From the NCBI RefSeq assembly GCF_027943255.1, contig NC_072896.1, positions 40,016,501-40,080,500 of the forward strand: 64,000 nt of DNA, given 5' to 3'. The notes beneath the pieces are model-generated. The model made no database searches and was not told the DNA's origin. It saw only the letters and a program-made list of their open reading frames with translations. Both the position numbers and the translations under genes were made by a program. Of this stretch, positions 32,561-44,284 are shown one piece after another (position 1 is the first letter of the stretch; each line of letters starts with the position of its first letter). Source of the DNA: Anastrepha obliqua (lineage: Eukaryota > Arthropoda > Insecta > Diptera > Tephritidae).

Positions 32561-35500
32561 TTATGTTGAGACTATTTCGGTACGTTCAGGCTCCGCCGGC
32601 TCTACAGGAGGTGGCAACGTTTCTCCCACTTTCAAACGTTCGGGCAGCGGTTCGGGTGCATTGATAATGCCATATGGTCGCAAATGATATATCAAATAAT
32701 CTAAGACATACATTTGGTTCGGCGTTACGTAATGGAAGGAAATGGCTGTGTCCGAACAGCAATCCAAGCCCTGTTAGAGAGAGAGAGAGAGAGAGTGAGA
32801 GGGAGATAAAAATATTAGGGAAAAAAATAAAAGCATTGTCCAAATATTGTTTATTGCCGTACCTCATCGGTTTTGTAGTAAATATATTTCCAATACCAAA
32901 AATCTGAATTTACATGCGAAGGTATTAGATGATGTTCCGGCACGAATGGGAAGAAACGGCCACGTGCATGCTGATCACGTGAATCGCCAGCGGTTACACC
33001 TACATTCGCCAAACATTTGCCAATTTCGGCATCTTCTGCACCAGTGCCGTCTTGTTTACAGAGTTTCTTATTCGGTATGGCTTTCTCGACAAAGCGGCGT
33101 ACCGCCTCCTTACTGAGTACATAGCCAGCACCACCGGACATATAACCCTGAAAATAAAGATGTAGCACATAGCATATAATATGTCTACTTAAGATTTGAC
33201 GTATGTTATAAGGGGTTTTCTAAACAGAGGTGTTATTTTGATATTTAAAGAAAAATGCTATTTTTTAATATAAATGATCGGATATTTATTTCACTATAAA
33301 GAGGAAGGTATGCCGTTAATGGTGGAAAATAACATCAGGCAAATGATCACCACGACCACGCTTACAAGACAATATCCCTTTCATGAAATTTTCCATAACC
33401 GAATTGCAAAGTGGCTGCTCTATATTCTCGATAGCCTTACGAATTCCATCTTTGAGGTCTTGAATCGACCCTGGCCTGTTGGCGTAGACCTTCTCTTTCA
33501 CGTGGCCCCAAAGAAAAAAGTCACAAAGTGTTAAATCACAAGATCTCGGTGGCCAATTGTGATCATCTCTTCGAGAGATAACACGATCCGGAAACTTTTC
33601 CCGTAAAACATCAAGGATTCGTTGCTTGTGTGGCACGTAGCGCCGTCTTGTTGATAATAAACGTTGTCCAGATCAATACCATCCAATTCCGGCCATAAAA
33701 AATCGTTAATCATCTCTCGATAGCGCAATCTCATTCAAAATAACACCTGTTATTGGAAAACCCTTTATTAATTACTACGATTCAAATTAGAAATATAATA
33801 ATACAAGGTGGCGCAAAACCAGTCATCAATTTGGTTTTTGAATAATTTTTTACTAAATAACGCACTCCATTGCAGTTGTGTTCGTAAAATTAATAGAAAT
33901 ATGGGTCCACCTCGTTTTACATTACCCCTATTCTCTAAAATTGGCTCCATCGAATCCCTCGTACTACTATTTGTTCTCTAATTTGAAGAAATGGCTGGCG
34001 GCAAAAGGATTTTATTCAAAATAGGAGGTGATTGCAGAAACGAATGGCTATTTTTCAGAAATCCAAATACAAATCTTATCAATCCAGCATAAACCAGAGG
34101 CATACCTAAGGCGTTTTCTTTTCGCGATGCATTAGGGAGGGGCGAAAATATGAAGTAACTGACAGCACTGGAAAATAGCTGCCCAAAATTACATTTGCTC
34201 GGAAACACTTAATGAGTATTTGTAAGACCGCGTTCATACAGGGAAACTTTTGGTACTTCAACTTTGCGAATTCTCTTTTCGCGCTGTCCGTAATGTTCAC
34301 ACAAGGCAACTCCTTTGCTTGCTTTGTTTTAGTTTTTAGTCTAAAACAGCATTGAGAAGAACGAGAAGCAAAAACGTGTTGACAGATCACGAGCAACTTG
34401 GTGGTCCTTTCATTTGCTCAACTCCCCCTCTTTCACAATTTACGATTTGAAACAACAAAAGTTGCTCTGTATGAACGTAGTCTAATGAAATGTGTCTAAT
34501 ATCCGCTAAGAGAGTTGGACAGCATTGAATATAGTTAGTTATACCAGATTTATGAGATATAACCATACTCGCTAGTGGCGTGTCTTGCTCGATAACTTTG
34601 TTGTTACTTTCACATGCAAATTTTTCGTCAAATGACCAGAAAAACTGTGAACCGAAGACGTCTATAAACAATTTGTTTCATCTACACTTGACACATGAGA
34701 ACTTTGAATAACTTGCTTTTCAGCTATGGCCAACACCGTGGGGTAGAATTATAAGAATTGAGCAGATATGAACACATAACAACCTCTACGCCACGAACAC
34801 TATCGGGCGATTCGAAGATTACGAAGGTCGTACTGCAAGTGTCAATGCAAATTGCTAATATCGATCCATGATCACCGAATTTTTGCCGCTATTAATTGAG
34901 GAAATCAGTTGGAGGACTATTTACTTACTGCACTGCGCAGCAGATGATGAAAACAACGCTCCCTTGCTCAAGACAATGTTACCTCGACCGCTCATGTCCC
35001 GAAAAACAGCGATTTCGACTGGTCTCCTCGCTCGTCCTATTTGACAACACTGAACTTTTTACTATGAAGCTATGTATGTAAAGTAAAAGGAGTACACTAA
35101 TAAACCTCAAACACTCAAATCGCTGAGGGGCAATATACGCAAAGAAGTCGACTCCAAATATATGTAACCACAGAAAGACTCCAAAATGTTATGAGAAATG
35201 CAACAACGAAAACCGAAATTTGCGCAATACGGTTCAACATTTTTAAATCTATATATATAAAAAGAAGTTACATTTCCTTGGTAATCTTATAACTCAAGAA
35301 CCGCCGAACTGATTAACACAAAAATTTCAGAGTTCTTTTCTATCTTTGAGGAGGTGGTTTGTGTGAAGTTTGATTGAAATCGGTGCAGCCGTTCCTGACA
35401 TTTTATGTGAGTAATGATTTCCTCTCATACGAAATGCCTGTAATATACTGTACAAATCTCTTTCACCTTACCTGTATATAGGTGACCACCACAATCAAAT

Positions 35501-38500
35501 TTTAAAAAAGTACAGAAAAGGCTATTGTGACATCTTTAGAAAGTATGTTGAATGAAAAAAATCAACTAATTCAAACATTTAAACATTTTACGAGTTCTAT
35601 AAAGAAAACTTAATATGAAAAATTTCTTGCGGTATAAAAAAAACATTTGATGTATGGTGGTGCGAAGCCCACTGGGAAATGCTAGTACATTTATAAATAT
35701 TTCTTGAATTATTGGTTTTAAAATTTCCGAGAACAATCTTTATAAAAATAGGTACCTGAAAGTGCAATGATCGGAATTTTCAAAAAAAATTAATTGGTAA
35801 ATTAGTTGGTAGTTTAAAAGTACGTCAGGAGGTAAGTCAAAGTAAATGGAATAATTTGCCTCACAACGTTGAGCTAAGATGAAGCAATTTGGCTTGGCTG
35901 AGTTAGTGCAATGTTAAGTAATTCAATTGAGCTAATCGCACGACGCTTATTATTGTTATTATTGCTTGCTTAGGCGCCGATTATAAGGCGCATAGTGCTA
36001 AAGTTAATGATTTCCACTTCTTTCTATCATTGGCTGTTTATTTAGCTGAAATTGTTGCTGGATAATTCCTCAAGAAGACTGCGTCGCCTGGATCCTTTGA
36101 GTCGTCCTCTGCGCCTATAATCTTGATGATTCCACTCTAAGGCCATCGCCGGTGTTTCTTGCGCTGTTTTTTTAATAGTATGTCCGATCCAGGTCCCACT
36201 CCCCTTACGGGTTTCAATATTGATTGCGAACTGATTTCATTGCCTGGGTAAATCAATGTTTGATATCCAATATGTATTATTGTACGGAGACATCGATTTA
36301 CAAAAGATTGCAGTTTGGATGTTATTTCTTGTGATGTTGGCTAGGACTCGCCGCCGTACAATAAAACCAATTTAACATTGAAACATTGAAAAATGCGGAT
36401 TTTAGTTTTTTCCGTAAGGTGTTTGGACTACCATACGTTTTTAAGCATTGCAGTGGCTGATTTTGCTTTGTTTACCAAGATATGTAAACTCTTCAATCTC
36501 GTCGATCTGTTGGCCAGCAATGGTGATATTATTGGGCTAGATAGCATTGATATTCATAGATTTGCTTTTCCTAATATTGATCTTTAAATAGGCATTTTAA
36601 AGATTTTAAAGATTTCATGGCAGAAATGTACTCGAAGATTTGTCATTGAAGATTTGTCAATTGATGGCCCTCGATCGGCTGAGATAAGGTAGATTGGAGT
36701 CATCGGCATTACCTTTATTATACCTTCATTCAAGGTATGACATTGAAAATTGGCCAATAATGAGGCCCACTTCCATACGAGTATAACGGTAATTCTCAAA
36801 ATCAAGCAAAATCACTCATATTCGATACAAACGATGAACCCAAAAAATAAGTGCGACACGAAAGAAAAATATCAAAAAATTTGCGGTGCCACGCATTATG
36901 TCGATAATGACTTAATAAAACTCATCAGAACATGTGTTGTTTAAGTTGTCTGTTCATCTATATCCAACATACAGTGTATGAACACAAGTCTACATACAAA
37001 CCCTATGAGCTCAGTATTAGTAAAGCAGTAAAGCAATAAATAATAAAAGAAAATAAAAAAACAAACGTTATCACAACACTGCATACTAGTATACAATCTA
37101 GGAACTTGGTTCTGTATGTACAGCTGTTGAAAAGTATTTAAGAACGATGCGTCAATAACAAGGTCATGATCTGAAGCATTCTACTGTTGCAAACAAGTTT
37201 TTCGATCACTGTTGTGGGTTAGCATCTTCGAGTGCTGACAATAAAACATTCTTTGGAAGGCGTCAAAATGGTACGCAGAATACCACAAATTTGAATCAGT
37301 TATTTGAAAAGGCCAAGGCAGCCGTGGCTGAATGAGTTGGTGCGTGACTATCATTCGGAATTCAAAGAGAGAACTTCGGTTCGAATCACGGTGAAAGATC
37401 AAAATTAAGAAAAAGGAGTTTCTAATAGCGGTCGCCCCTCGGCACTCAATGGAAAACCTCCGGGTGCATTCAAGCCAACGAAAATAGGTGGTTTTGGCAT
37501 CACTGTATATATGAAGAGTTACCAACTTCACACTGTTCGTATCCGTAAAACAGCTTATGACATCAACGTCAAAATTGTTCTAATGACAGTCCTCTCCAAT
37601 CGTTTTTATCGAGCCTGATGTCAAAGTGAATGCAACTTATTATCGGGGAAAAGTTTAAGAAGCTGCTATAGAGCCCCGTGGAAACGCAAACATTTTGGTC
37701 GTAGACCATGGACGTTCCAACAGGACTCGGCACCGTCTCATAAAACTCGTGTGAACCAAGAACGGTTAAAAAATCATGTTCCACACTTCATTTCGTCCAT
37801 TTCGAATTCGCTAGATGCAAATCTGATGAACTATTCCATCTGGTCCCCTTTGGAGAGCAAGGTGAGGACTAAAAAATATTCCAGTATGGATGCGCTGAAA
37901 AAAGCGATTATACGAGAATGGGACAAAATACCTCAAGATCACATTCGTGCAGCATGCAAATTGTAACCATTTATGAACAATTTTGTCTTTGAAATCAATA
38001 AAAACTAATTTCACACAAAAAAGTTATGATGTTTTGAATAGGTAACACTTCATATCGTTCACCCTGTATTATTGAGTTTGGAAAACAACCACGCTCACGT
38101 TTTATATGCCAACAATAAAAGCAAAACTCACTTCTATTATTTTTGATATTCTACACTCAAGCATTTGGGGTTGCCTATAAAATAGGCTGAATAAACGTAG
38201 ATGAACTCCACGCATAAAATAACTTATTCTTGTTTCATTGAAACTAATACCACATACATACATACATACATATGAACTTATATGTACTACACCATATTTA
38301 CCTGTTTCACAAACATTTTGAATTTGCAGCCAAAGTAAATGGGACTCTCCGGCGAGTAAGGATATAGCATGTGCCTCATATTTTCCATGACAGCGTATCT
38401 AAAGGTGTTCAATAGGTAAGTTTTTAATTTATAAGACAAACTTTTAACATAGCTTCGCTCTACTCTCTACTTACGTGTCATCGTCCGCCTTAAAGAACCA

Positions 38501-39019
38501 ATCGGCCTCGTCCAAGTAGTGAGCGTGAATGTACTTAAACGCTTCTTTCGTCTTCGCCCATAAATTGTTGCGTCCCTCCTGCACCGGCAATGCTATCGAG
38601 CCTAATTCTTCATCCTTCTGAGAACTCATGAACACAAGCTTATTACAACGTCGCCCCCACGTTCGCTTCACATGTCGCGCCTTTGCTTTATGATTATTCG
38701 GATTTGTCATGATCCAACACAACACGCGCGCCTCGTTGTATAATTTTGTCGATAAGCTGTTATTTTCGAATGCGTGCTGATGAGAGCCAACATCCGCTTC
38801 GGGCCCCTCCTCGCCCAGCATATCGTGGCTGTTGTGCGCATCGTTGGCGTCACCATGTTGGTGGCCGGCATATGGCATATATTCGGGACGCGAAGGCGAC
38901 GACATTATGAACATTTCCGCAAGACAGAAACCGACAACCAGTCCCACTATAAGCGAAATCAAGGAGCGTCGATTCGATCGAGATCCTAACGATATGATCG
39001 GGGTTGTGTCGAGCGCCAT
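32561..39019 (-). CDS. Core 1 beta-1,3-galactosyltransferase (C1GalT family), gene B
   Basis: The same reaction and Golgi topology as gene A. Exons on minus: 39019-38475, 38398-38302, 33147-32863, 32770-32561; 378 aa. An in-frame TAA immediately before the ATG fixes the start. Junctions are GT-AG (gtaagt/tttag, gtaaat/ttcag, gtacgg/aacag). Membrane anchor at about residues 19-39. A His/Asn/Asp/Glu-rich stem (about 45-85) is longer than in gene A. Then [29 protein letters not shown] at 179-181 ([12 protein letters not shown]), [60 protein letters not shown] and [10 protein letters not shown]. The tail is rich in Pro and Glu. Intron 2 is 5154 bp; introns 1 and 3 are 76 and 92 bp. Of the two copies this looks the more conventional C1GalT. 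Confidence 0.93.
32776..32807. repeat. (GA)n microsatellite in gene B intron 3
   Basis: GAGAGA run; on the coding (minus) strand it is (CT)n. It forms most of the polypyrimidine tract directly before the last-exon acceptor. Confidence 0.9.
33211..33765 (-). mobile_element. Deleted IS630-Tc1-mariner element in gene B intron 2
   Basis: Inverted ends AGGGGTTTTCTAAACAGAGG (left) and AAGGGTTTTCCAATAACAGG (right, reversed) are bordered by TA. Minus-strand transposase keeps only the C-terminal half: [34 protein letters not shown] (catalytic Asp), then after a one-base shift [36 protein letters not shown] and LPDVIFHH. The N-terminal half and the first catalytic Asp are deleted. The same family as 25765-26622. 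Confidence 0.85.
33804..33870. repeat. MITE end fragment
   Basis: CAAGGTGGCGCAAAACCAGT followed by 'tttttgaataattttttac' matches one end of the MITE at 58686-58913. The rest of the element is missing. Confidence 0.5.
33871..35247. other. Gene B intron 2 spacer with inverted-repeat element
   Basis: Between 34231 and 34478 the sequence CGTTCATACAGGGAAACTTT is repeated inverted (CTACGTTCATACAGAGCAAC read from 34480 backwards). This marks a roughly 250-400 bp fold-back/MITE-like repeat that recurs in gene A intron 1 (14985-15215). The open frame across it (34387-34671) is incidental. 34540-35247 holds nothing I recognise. Confidence 0.45.
35248..35685 (+). mobile_element. Non-autonomous Helitron
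   Basis: Starts TCTATATATATAAAAAG and ends CACTGGGAAATGCTAG, inserted between A and T with no target duplication. A short GTGG...CCAC hairpin sits just before the 3' CTAG. 5'-TC, 3'-CTRR, a 3' hairpin and A^T insertion are the defining Helitron features. A second copy in opposite orientation (63147-63814) shares both ends exactly. No Rep/helicase gene. Confidence 0.85.
35950..36590 (-). pseudogene. LINE reverse-transcriptase C-terminal fragment
   Basis: Minus reading gives [27 protein letters not shown], a frame change, [29 protein letters not shown] and finally KHRRWP. These correspond to the 'TKSMxIN... IxxVxxFTYLG... LLYGCESW... LQxFVNKCLRRI' order of a LINE RT tail. Many stops; inactive. 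Confidence 0.65.
36591..37310. other. No gene recognised
   Basis: AT-rich intron DNA without recognisable elements. Confidence 0.45.
37311..37490 (+). repeat. tRNA-derived SINE copy
   Basis: The A-box-like segment GTGGCTGAATGAGTTGGTGC and B-box-like GGTTCGAATCACGG lie about 40 bp apart, as in a tRNA-derived Pol III promoter. The body 'agaaaaaggagtttctaatagcggtcgcccctcggc' follows. The same head as the copies at 45521 and 62938. Confidence 0.78.
37569..38070 (+). pseudogene. Mariner-type transposase C-terminal half
   Basis: Plus reading, over several frames, gives [36 protein letters not shown] (second catalytic Asp) and [20 protein letters not shown] (third catalytic Asp). [20 protein letters not shown] and [19 protein letters not shown] follow. 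The element ends near 38070 (TTCACCCTGTA). The N-terminal half is missing. Related to 28380-29385. Confidence 0.75.
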
Positions 39020-39779
39020 TTAAATGTAAAGAGAGTTAAAAATACAGAACACTTTGTTTTAGTTTATTGTTATATTATATTTCGATTAGAATATATTTTT
39101 ATGTGTGACTTGTTTTGTCAAGCGCCAATTTTACAATGAATTTTTCAGAAAACAGTCTTTGATATTCTTCAAAGTGCTTTAACTATAATGCGACATTGGA
39201 TACGAGTAAGCAGTTAAATAAATATACTCAATGCTTGCATATAGTGATCACACTTGTATTAATAAAAACGGAATGTTGACATTATATTGAGCGTTTTAGA
39301 ACAGAGAAGTCTTAAACCTCAAATTTTTTCCGCGAAAAAGAAAACTTTTAAGAATTACCGCAATGCGAGATTTAGAAAGAGTACTAAATTCACCGCTAAA
39401 TATTTTCATTTTTAATACCATAAACACTGAAGAAATTAAGGCTTGAGATAGTTGAAGTAAACGGCAAAAAAAATGTTCACCTATATTTTCGCAACGGCTA
39501 CTAAGAAGAAAATATCCATCATTTTATTGTGCTTAAAAAACTATTTATATAATATTAGTTGTTAAAATCATTAAAAAAATGTCTTCTAATATGAAGTCAA
39601 ATAACGCAAATTTCACAGTGACAGTAGTTACAGAGAATTGCCTCAATATGCAAGGCAACATCAAGACACACACCATAAATTAGATAAGAAATTTGGGGTA
39701 AACCCATTTCAAGTATACGTCAACTCTGCGTGTTTGTATGAAGTACCAAGCAGAGCTTGAAAACAAACATATAATTATA
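39020..39779. other. 5' flank of gene B
   Basis: AT-rich DNA upstream of the gene B ATG. Presumably it contains the promoter and 5' UTR; no specific signal is called. Confidence 0.4.
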
Positions 39780-40002
39780 CAGAGTGGCACAAAATTAATC
39801 ACCCCCTCGGAAGATTTATAATTTTTACATAATGGCATCGTACGTCAATCATATTTGACACTTGTGAGCTAGACAGCTGCAGTATACAAACAAACAAGCA
39901 ATGGAGCGCGAAAAGGTCAAAAGATTTCGATCACTCGGAATAATTTTTTTTTAATAAAAAAGTGATTCAAAAACAAAATCGGATTGATTCTACGTCACCT
40001 TG
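39780..40002. mobile_element. Mariner-related MITE copy
   Basis: Left end CAGAGTGGCACAAAATTAAT after TA, right end (reversed) CAAGGTGACGTAGAATCAAT. The interior shares 'atcgtacgtcaatcatatttgacacttgtga' and ATGGAGCGCG with 23713-24154 and 58686-58913. Confidence 0.7.
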
Positions 40003-40113
40003 CATATTCGTTTCACGTTGGGACTAGTAGAGATACGCACCCCAGTAGAGCACATTATGGCTCGGTGGTTTGAGGTAATGCGACTACCTAATAATTTCCA
40101 AACGCACGCTCTT

Positions 40114-42774
40114 TTAAGGGGTTAGGCCACTCTAGGATTTTCAAAATATCGAAATTTTTTTGTTTTTGCTTAAAAGATGCTTTAAACTCTTTAGAATATA
40201 AAACAAAAAGTCCTATGCGTGAAAAAAATGTTTATCTCTAATATTTCGCACTTTTGCGCGAGCGCCTCTGACGTCTCTGACACGACTATTAGTTACGAAT
40301 TGTTAGTCGTTGGAGCATGAGGAAATATCTCTCTTTTTGTTGAACATTGTCAAAAATATTAATTTTTTGAAATATTCGTGTGATTTTTTTCATTTATAAT
40401 TTTTTTTGATTTTTGCTTAATAATAGTGAAATTCTGAACATGAGTGATAAAAAAGTGTATACAGGTCATAAAGGTACAAAAGGATCGTTTGTTACAAGGC
40501 GTCGGAGCAACGTGAAAAAGCGAAGACCACTGAATCGATTTGAAGCTGAAAGGTGTGAGTGCATCTGCTAAAAAATTAAAACAATCTGATGATGAATTTA
40601 ATATTGACTATGCTGCTGGTTATTGCATTTTGAATTTTATAATGGTATTTTCAACAATAGCTCAATACATAAAGTGTAAAACGTGTGATGCAGATGTAAC
40701 TTTTGAGCAAAAAAGTCCACGTGGGCTTGGTTTTAAGATAGTTATCGTATACCCGAATTGCAATTATGTTGAGGTTCCAAGTTGTAAGATTATTAATAAA
40801 GCCTACGAAATTAATCGACGAATTGTTTTAGCTATTAGAATACTTGGTATAGGGCTCAATGGCATAAAAAAATTCTGTGCTTTTATGGAGTTACCGCGAC
40901 CTATTTTTCATTCTTTCTATGATAAAATAGTTAACTTGTTACACGTCGCAAGCACTGCTGTTAGAGATATTTCCATGAAGAAAGCAGCAGAAGAAGAGAT
41001 AAATGAAAGCCGTGAAAAAGGTGAAGAAGGAGGAATTACAGTTTCTGGTGATCGCTCTTGGCGAAAAAGGGGATTCTCATCTCTTTATGGCGTATCTTCT
41101 TTGATTGGATGGCACACGGGTAAAATTATCGATGTATCTGTCAAGTGTAAGTACTGTAAAGCTTGTGAGTACTGGGAAGTTAAAAAAAATACGACTGAGT
41201 ATGAGCAATGGTACTTTAGCCACCAAGAAGAGTGCCAATGTAACCATGAAGGCTCAAGTGGTAAAATGGAAGTTGACTCTATTGTCGAAATGTTTGCCAG
41301 ATCTGTATCATCGTATAATATTAAATATACCAACTACATCGGCGAAGGTGATAGTAAAACGTTTAAGGGAATCGTAGATAGTCATCCATACCAAACTTTT
41401 GAGGTAAAAAAAAAGAGTGTGTCGATCACGTGCAAAAACGTATGGGTTCAAGATTAAGAACTTTGAAAAAAAATATGAAAGGCCTTGGAGGCAAAGGCAA
41501 ATTAACTGCCAAATTAATTGATGAGCTAACAATATATTATGGACTTGCGATACGGCGGAATTCAGACTCTGTGGAAAATATGAAAAGGTGTATTTGGGCG
41601 ACGCTTTATCATAAAATGTCAACAGACAGAACGCCTATGCATGATACATGCTCAGAAAGTTGGTGTGAATGGAAAAAAGCCAAAGCAGCAGGCACCTTGA
41701 AAGATTTTCAGCACAAGCCCTCACATTCCAACGAAGTTTTTGAGGCCATCAAACCAATATACGAGGACTTAAGTCGAGAAGAATTGTTAAGCCGTTGTTT
41801 GGGTGCATTTACTCAAAATGCAAACGAAAGTTTTAACGCAACCGTCTGGAACTTGGCTCCAAAATCCTATTCAAGTGGAAAAAAAGTCTTAGATATTGCA
41901 GTTAGCATTGCCACTTGCATCTTTAATGATGGTATTAAAAGTATTCTGCAAATTATGAAGGTCTTGGAGATTGATATTGGTGCCGAAGCATACAATTTTT
42001 GCGTTGAAACCGATGCTAATCGCATTAAACTCGCAGAACGCTCATTGACGGGAGCAGCAAAAGCGGCGCGCTTGGCCGTTAAATCAACAAGAAAAAAAAA
42101 GAAGAGCAAAATTTGGATTCAGAAGGGCAACTTTATGGACCTGGGATAGCAGATTAAAGGTAAAAAATTTTATACAGTTGAATTTGTCACTTTTTCATAT
42201 GTAAAACTCGTTTTCAAATTTAAACCGTGTTTATCTCAAAACGTGATTTTTCAAAACTGCACGCAGCATAACACAAACAATTTTTAATATTTTCACTTGT
42301 AATTGTACAAGGATCTTTAGAACATTATTCCGCACTGAAATACGTACGGATTTTTTTATTAATTAATTAGAAAAATTTTTATAAACAATTAACGGTTCCA
42401 TTTTAGATGAAAAATTCTACTTTTGACTTCAAACATTTGCAAAATACACAAATTTCAATATTTCTAAAATCCCGTACGTATTTCTACAGCTATACTCACG
42501 TCGATTGAGAAGAATTTTTTTAATTTGGTTTAGGTGGACATTTACGTCAGTTGTACTGCGTGCCGTGAAGTGCCTTTTTCGCAGGGCGCGTTCAGAGATT
42601 CACTCCAAAGGCGCCATTTTGTAATATTTTTCAATAAAAATATTTGTAATTACACTTAAATACATGCTTAATAATATACTTAAAAAGTTTTTCCCTAGCA
42701 CCTTTCTTTCAATGTAAAAAAAATCCTTAAAAAACTGCTTTTTTTACAGTAGCTAGAGTGGCGTAACCCCTTAA
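40114..42774 (+). mobile_element. Mutator-like (PF20700-type) DNA transposon bordered by TTAA
   Basis: TTAA at 40114-40117 and 42771-42774 flanks a 2653-bp element. Its inverted ends read GGGGTTAGGCCACTCTAG (left) and GGGGTTACGCCACTCTAG (right, reversed). It carries a single transposase gene (40440-42157). A 726-bp deletion derivative with the same ends, in opposite orientation and also at TTAA, lies at 46781-47506. The deletion joins about 40292 to about 42216. Flanks beyond the TTAA share no longer direct repeat. Classical Mutator elements make 8-11-bp duplications, so the 4-bp TTAA is notable. Sola3 is another superfamily reported to use TTAA. Confidence 0.85.
40440..42157 (+). pseudogene. 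Mutator-like transposase gene with three frameshifts
   Basis: I recognise the insect 'Mutator-like transposase domain' type. The proposed start is ATG 40440 (MSDKKVYTGHKG, basic N-terminus), with a frame change at 40534-40566. The main body contains FSTIAQYIKCKTCDADVTF (CxxC), AYEINRRIVLAIRILGIGLN, VSGDRSWRKRGFSSLYGVSS (likely catalytic Asp), a Cys cluster CKYCKACEYW, HQEECQCNHEGSSGKMEVDS and YIGEGDSKTFKGI (second Asp). A one-base shift in an A9 run (41406-41414) leads to KECVDHVQKRMGSRLRTLKK and CLGAFTQNANESFNATVWN (candidate catalytic Glu). A second shift in another A9 run (42092-42100) restores EEQNLDSEGQLYGPGIAD and TAA at 42155. Otherwise uninterrupted. Confidence 0.78.
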
Positions 42775-43029
42775 TAAATAATACAATTTTTTTTTATTTT
42801 TATGAACAATTCTTATTCATTTTTTAGAAGCATAGTACAATTACACCTAGTATACTTGTCCTGCCATAAGTTCTGTTACAAGTTAAGTCCGTACTAGATA
42901 TGAAATTATAATACTTTTTTTAATGAAGTTACAAGATTAGATGAACAAATATTAAAAAAAATTTCATTTTCATTCAAAATGGTCAGACTTTTACAAAAGT
43001 CTTCAAACGATTAGGTCATTTAACTATTG

Positions 43030-43890
43030 CAGTAGGCACGGTTTCAATAGATATGGACGCCGCTGTTCGAACCAAAGATTTTTTGAGACTCACCGAATTT
43101 TTGTGAGATCTTCAACAGGCCATGGTCTCCAATTCCGACCACAAACTGTAGTACAATGGATTCAGATATGGAAAATTGTTTTTTAGCCACTGCTGGGTGG
43201 TTTTTACCTTATGGGCTGGAGCGCAATCTTGCTGGAAGATTCAACGCTCTCCATTGAGAAGAGTATTCCTCAACTGCTTCACCACGCCTTCTAAGACATC
43301 CTCTTGGTACACTTTTGCCCCAGTCTTAACCCCTCTTTCGCAGAAATGAAGAGATGTAACGCCTTTACAAGACACTCCTCACCAAACCATTACGGAGGCT
43401 GGACGGTGGCCACGCTGAACCCTTGGAACAACAGTTTTTGCGTCTTAGAAGCTGTAGCATCGATTTTGTCATTTTGCTTATTAAAAACTTCTTTAACAAG
43501 GAAAATTTTCTCATCTGTGAAAAGAATATTTTCATGGCCGTTGGCCGCGTGCCACCGAAGAAGCTGCTTGCATCTGTCGATCCTAATTTTCTTCAAGCGC
43601 GTTGTCAAGAGATGACCAGTTGAGCGAAGTAAGGCTTTCCTGTGGAGATCAGCTCTAATTGTCATGGATCTGGTCGATACATTCATTTCCCTGGACATGA
43701 TTTGCTGCTTTGTAAGGGGATTTCTGCGAATTCTTTTCGCATGGCTTTTATGGTTTCACTGGTTCGAACTACGCGAGGACGACCACTTCTTTTTCTGTTC
43801 CATACGTAATTAAGCCATACCAATATTATCATAATAAAGAGATAAGGTCTGCGTCTTTGAGAAGGATTCAGTCGCTGCATCGTTGACATG
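43030..43890 (-). pseudogene. Decayed mariner-type transposase
   Basis: Minus reading gives RKRSGRPRVVRTSETIKAMR (GRPR motif between HTHs), STRSMTIRADLHRKALLRST, GHLLTTRLKKIRIDRCKQLL, ENILFTDEKIFLVKEVFNKQ (first catalytic Asp) and NDKIDATASKTQKLLFQGFS. After frame changes a C-terminal part runs to about 43050. No terminal repeats were identified. Inactive. Confidence 0.7.
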
Positions 43891-44284
43891 ATTTTTTAGT
43901 CGCTTCTGAATCAATTTCGTTTTAATATATTTCGATCTGGTTTGCTGCCAAATGCAGACAGGTTATTATGAAGTTCAGACGGCTTCTTTGCTTTTTGTCG
44001 TGCTGAATCAAAGCATCTTTTGGCCCTGCATCATTCCTCATTATTTTTATTTTGATGCATATTCATATATATCGTTATAAAACTTGTACTGTTTGTAGTT
44101 TCGCCAATTTTGGTATCAGGCGCCCACGCTGTCAGGGCGTATATTAGTCTTTTTAATTGCGGTACACACGCAACAAAAATATTTATATAAAAACAAAACC
44201 TCTAAATTGTGGCAAAAAAAAAAACAAACCAATTCGCATATTCAAGCTTATGCTTGAATTTTAATTTTAATTTTTTGCAAAAAT
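43891..44284. other. No gene recognised
   Basis: AT-rich DNA with nothing identifiable. Confidence 0.4.

Noticed and set aside
32851..33168. Gene B exon 3 frame as an independent small gene starting MLHLYFQ
   Set aside because: MLHLYFQ is intron sequence before the AG acceptor; the exon begins at GYMSGG and is flanked by proper splice sites.
34387..34671. 94-codon minus frame as a gene
   Set aside because: It crosses the arm of an inverted-repeat element and has no recognisable domain; chance frame.
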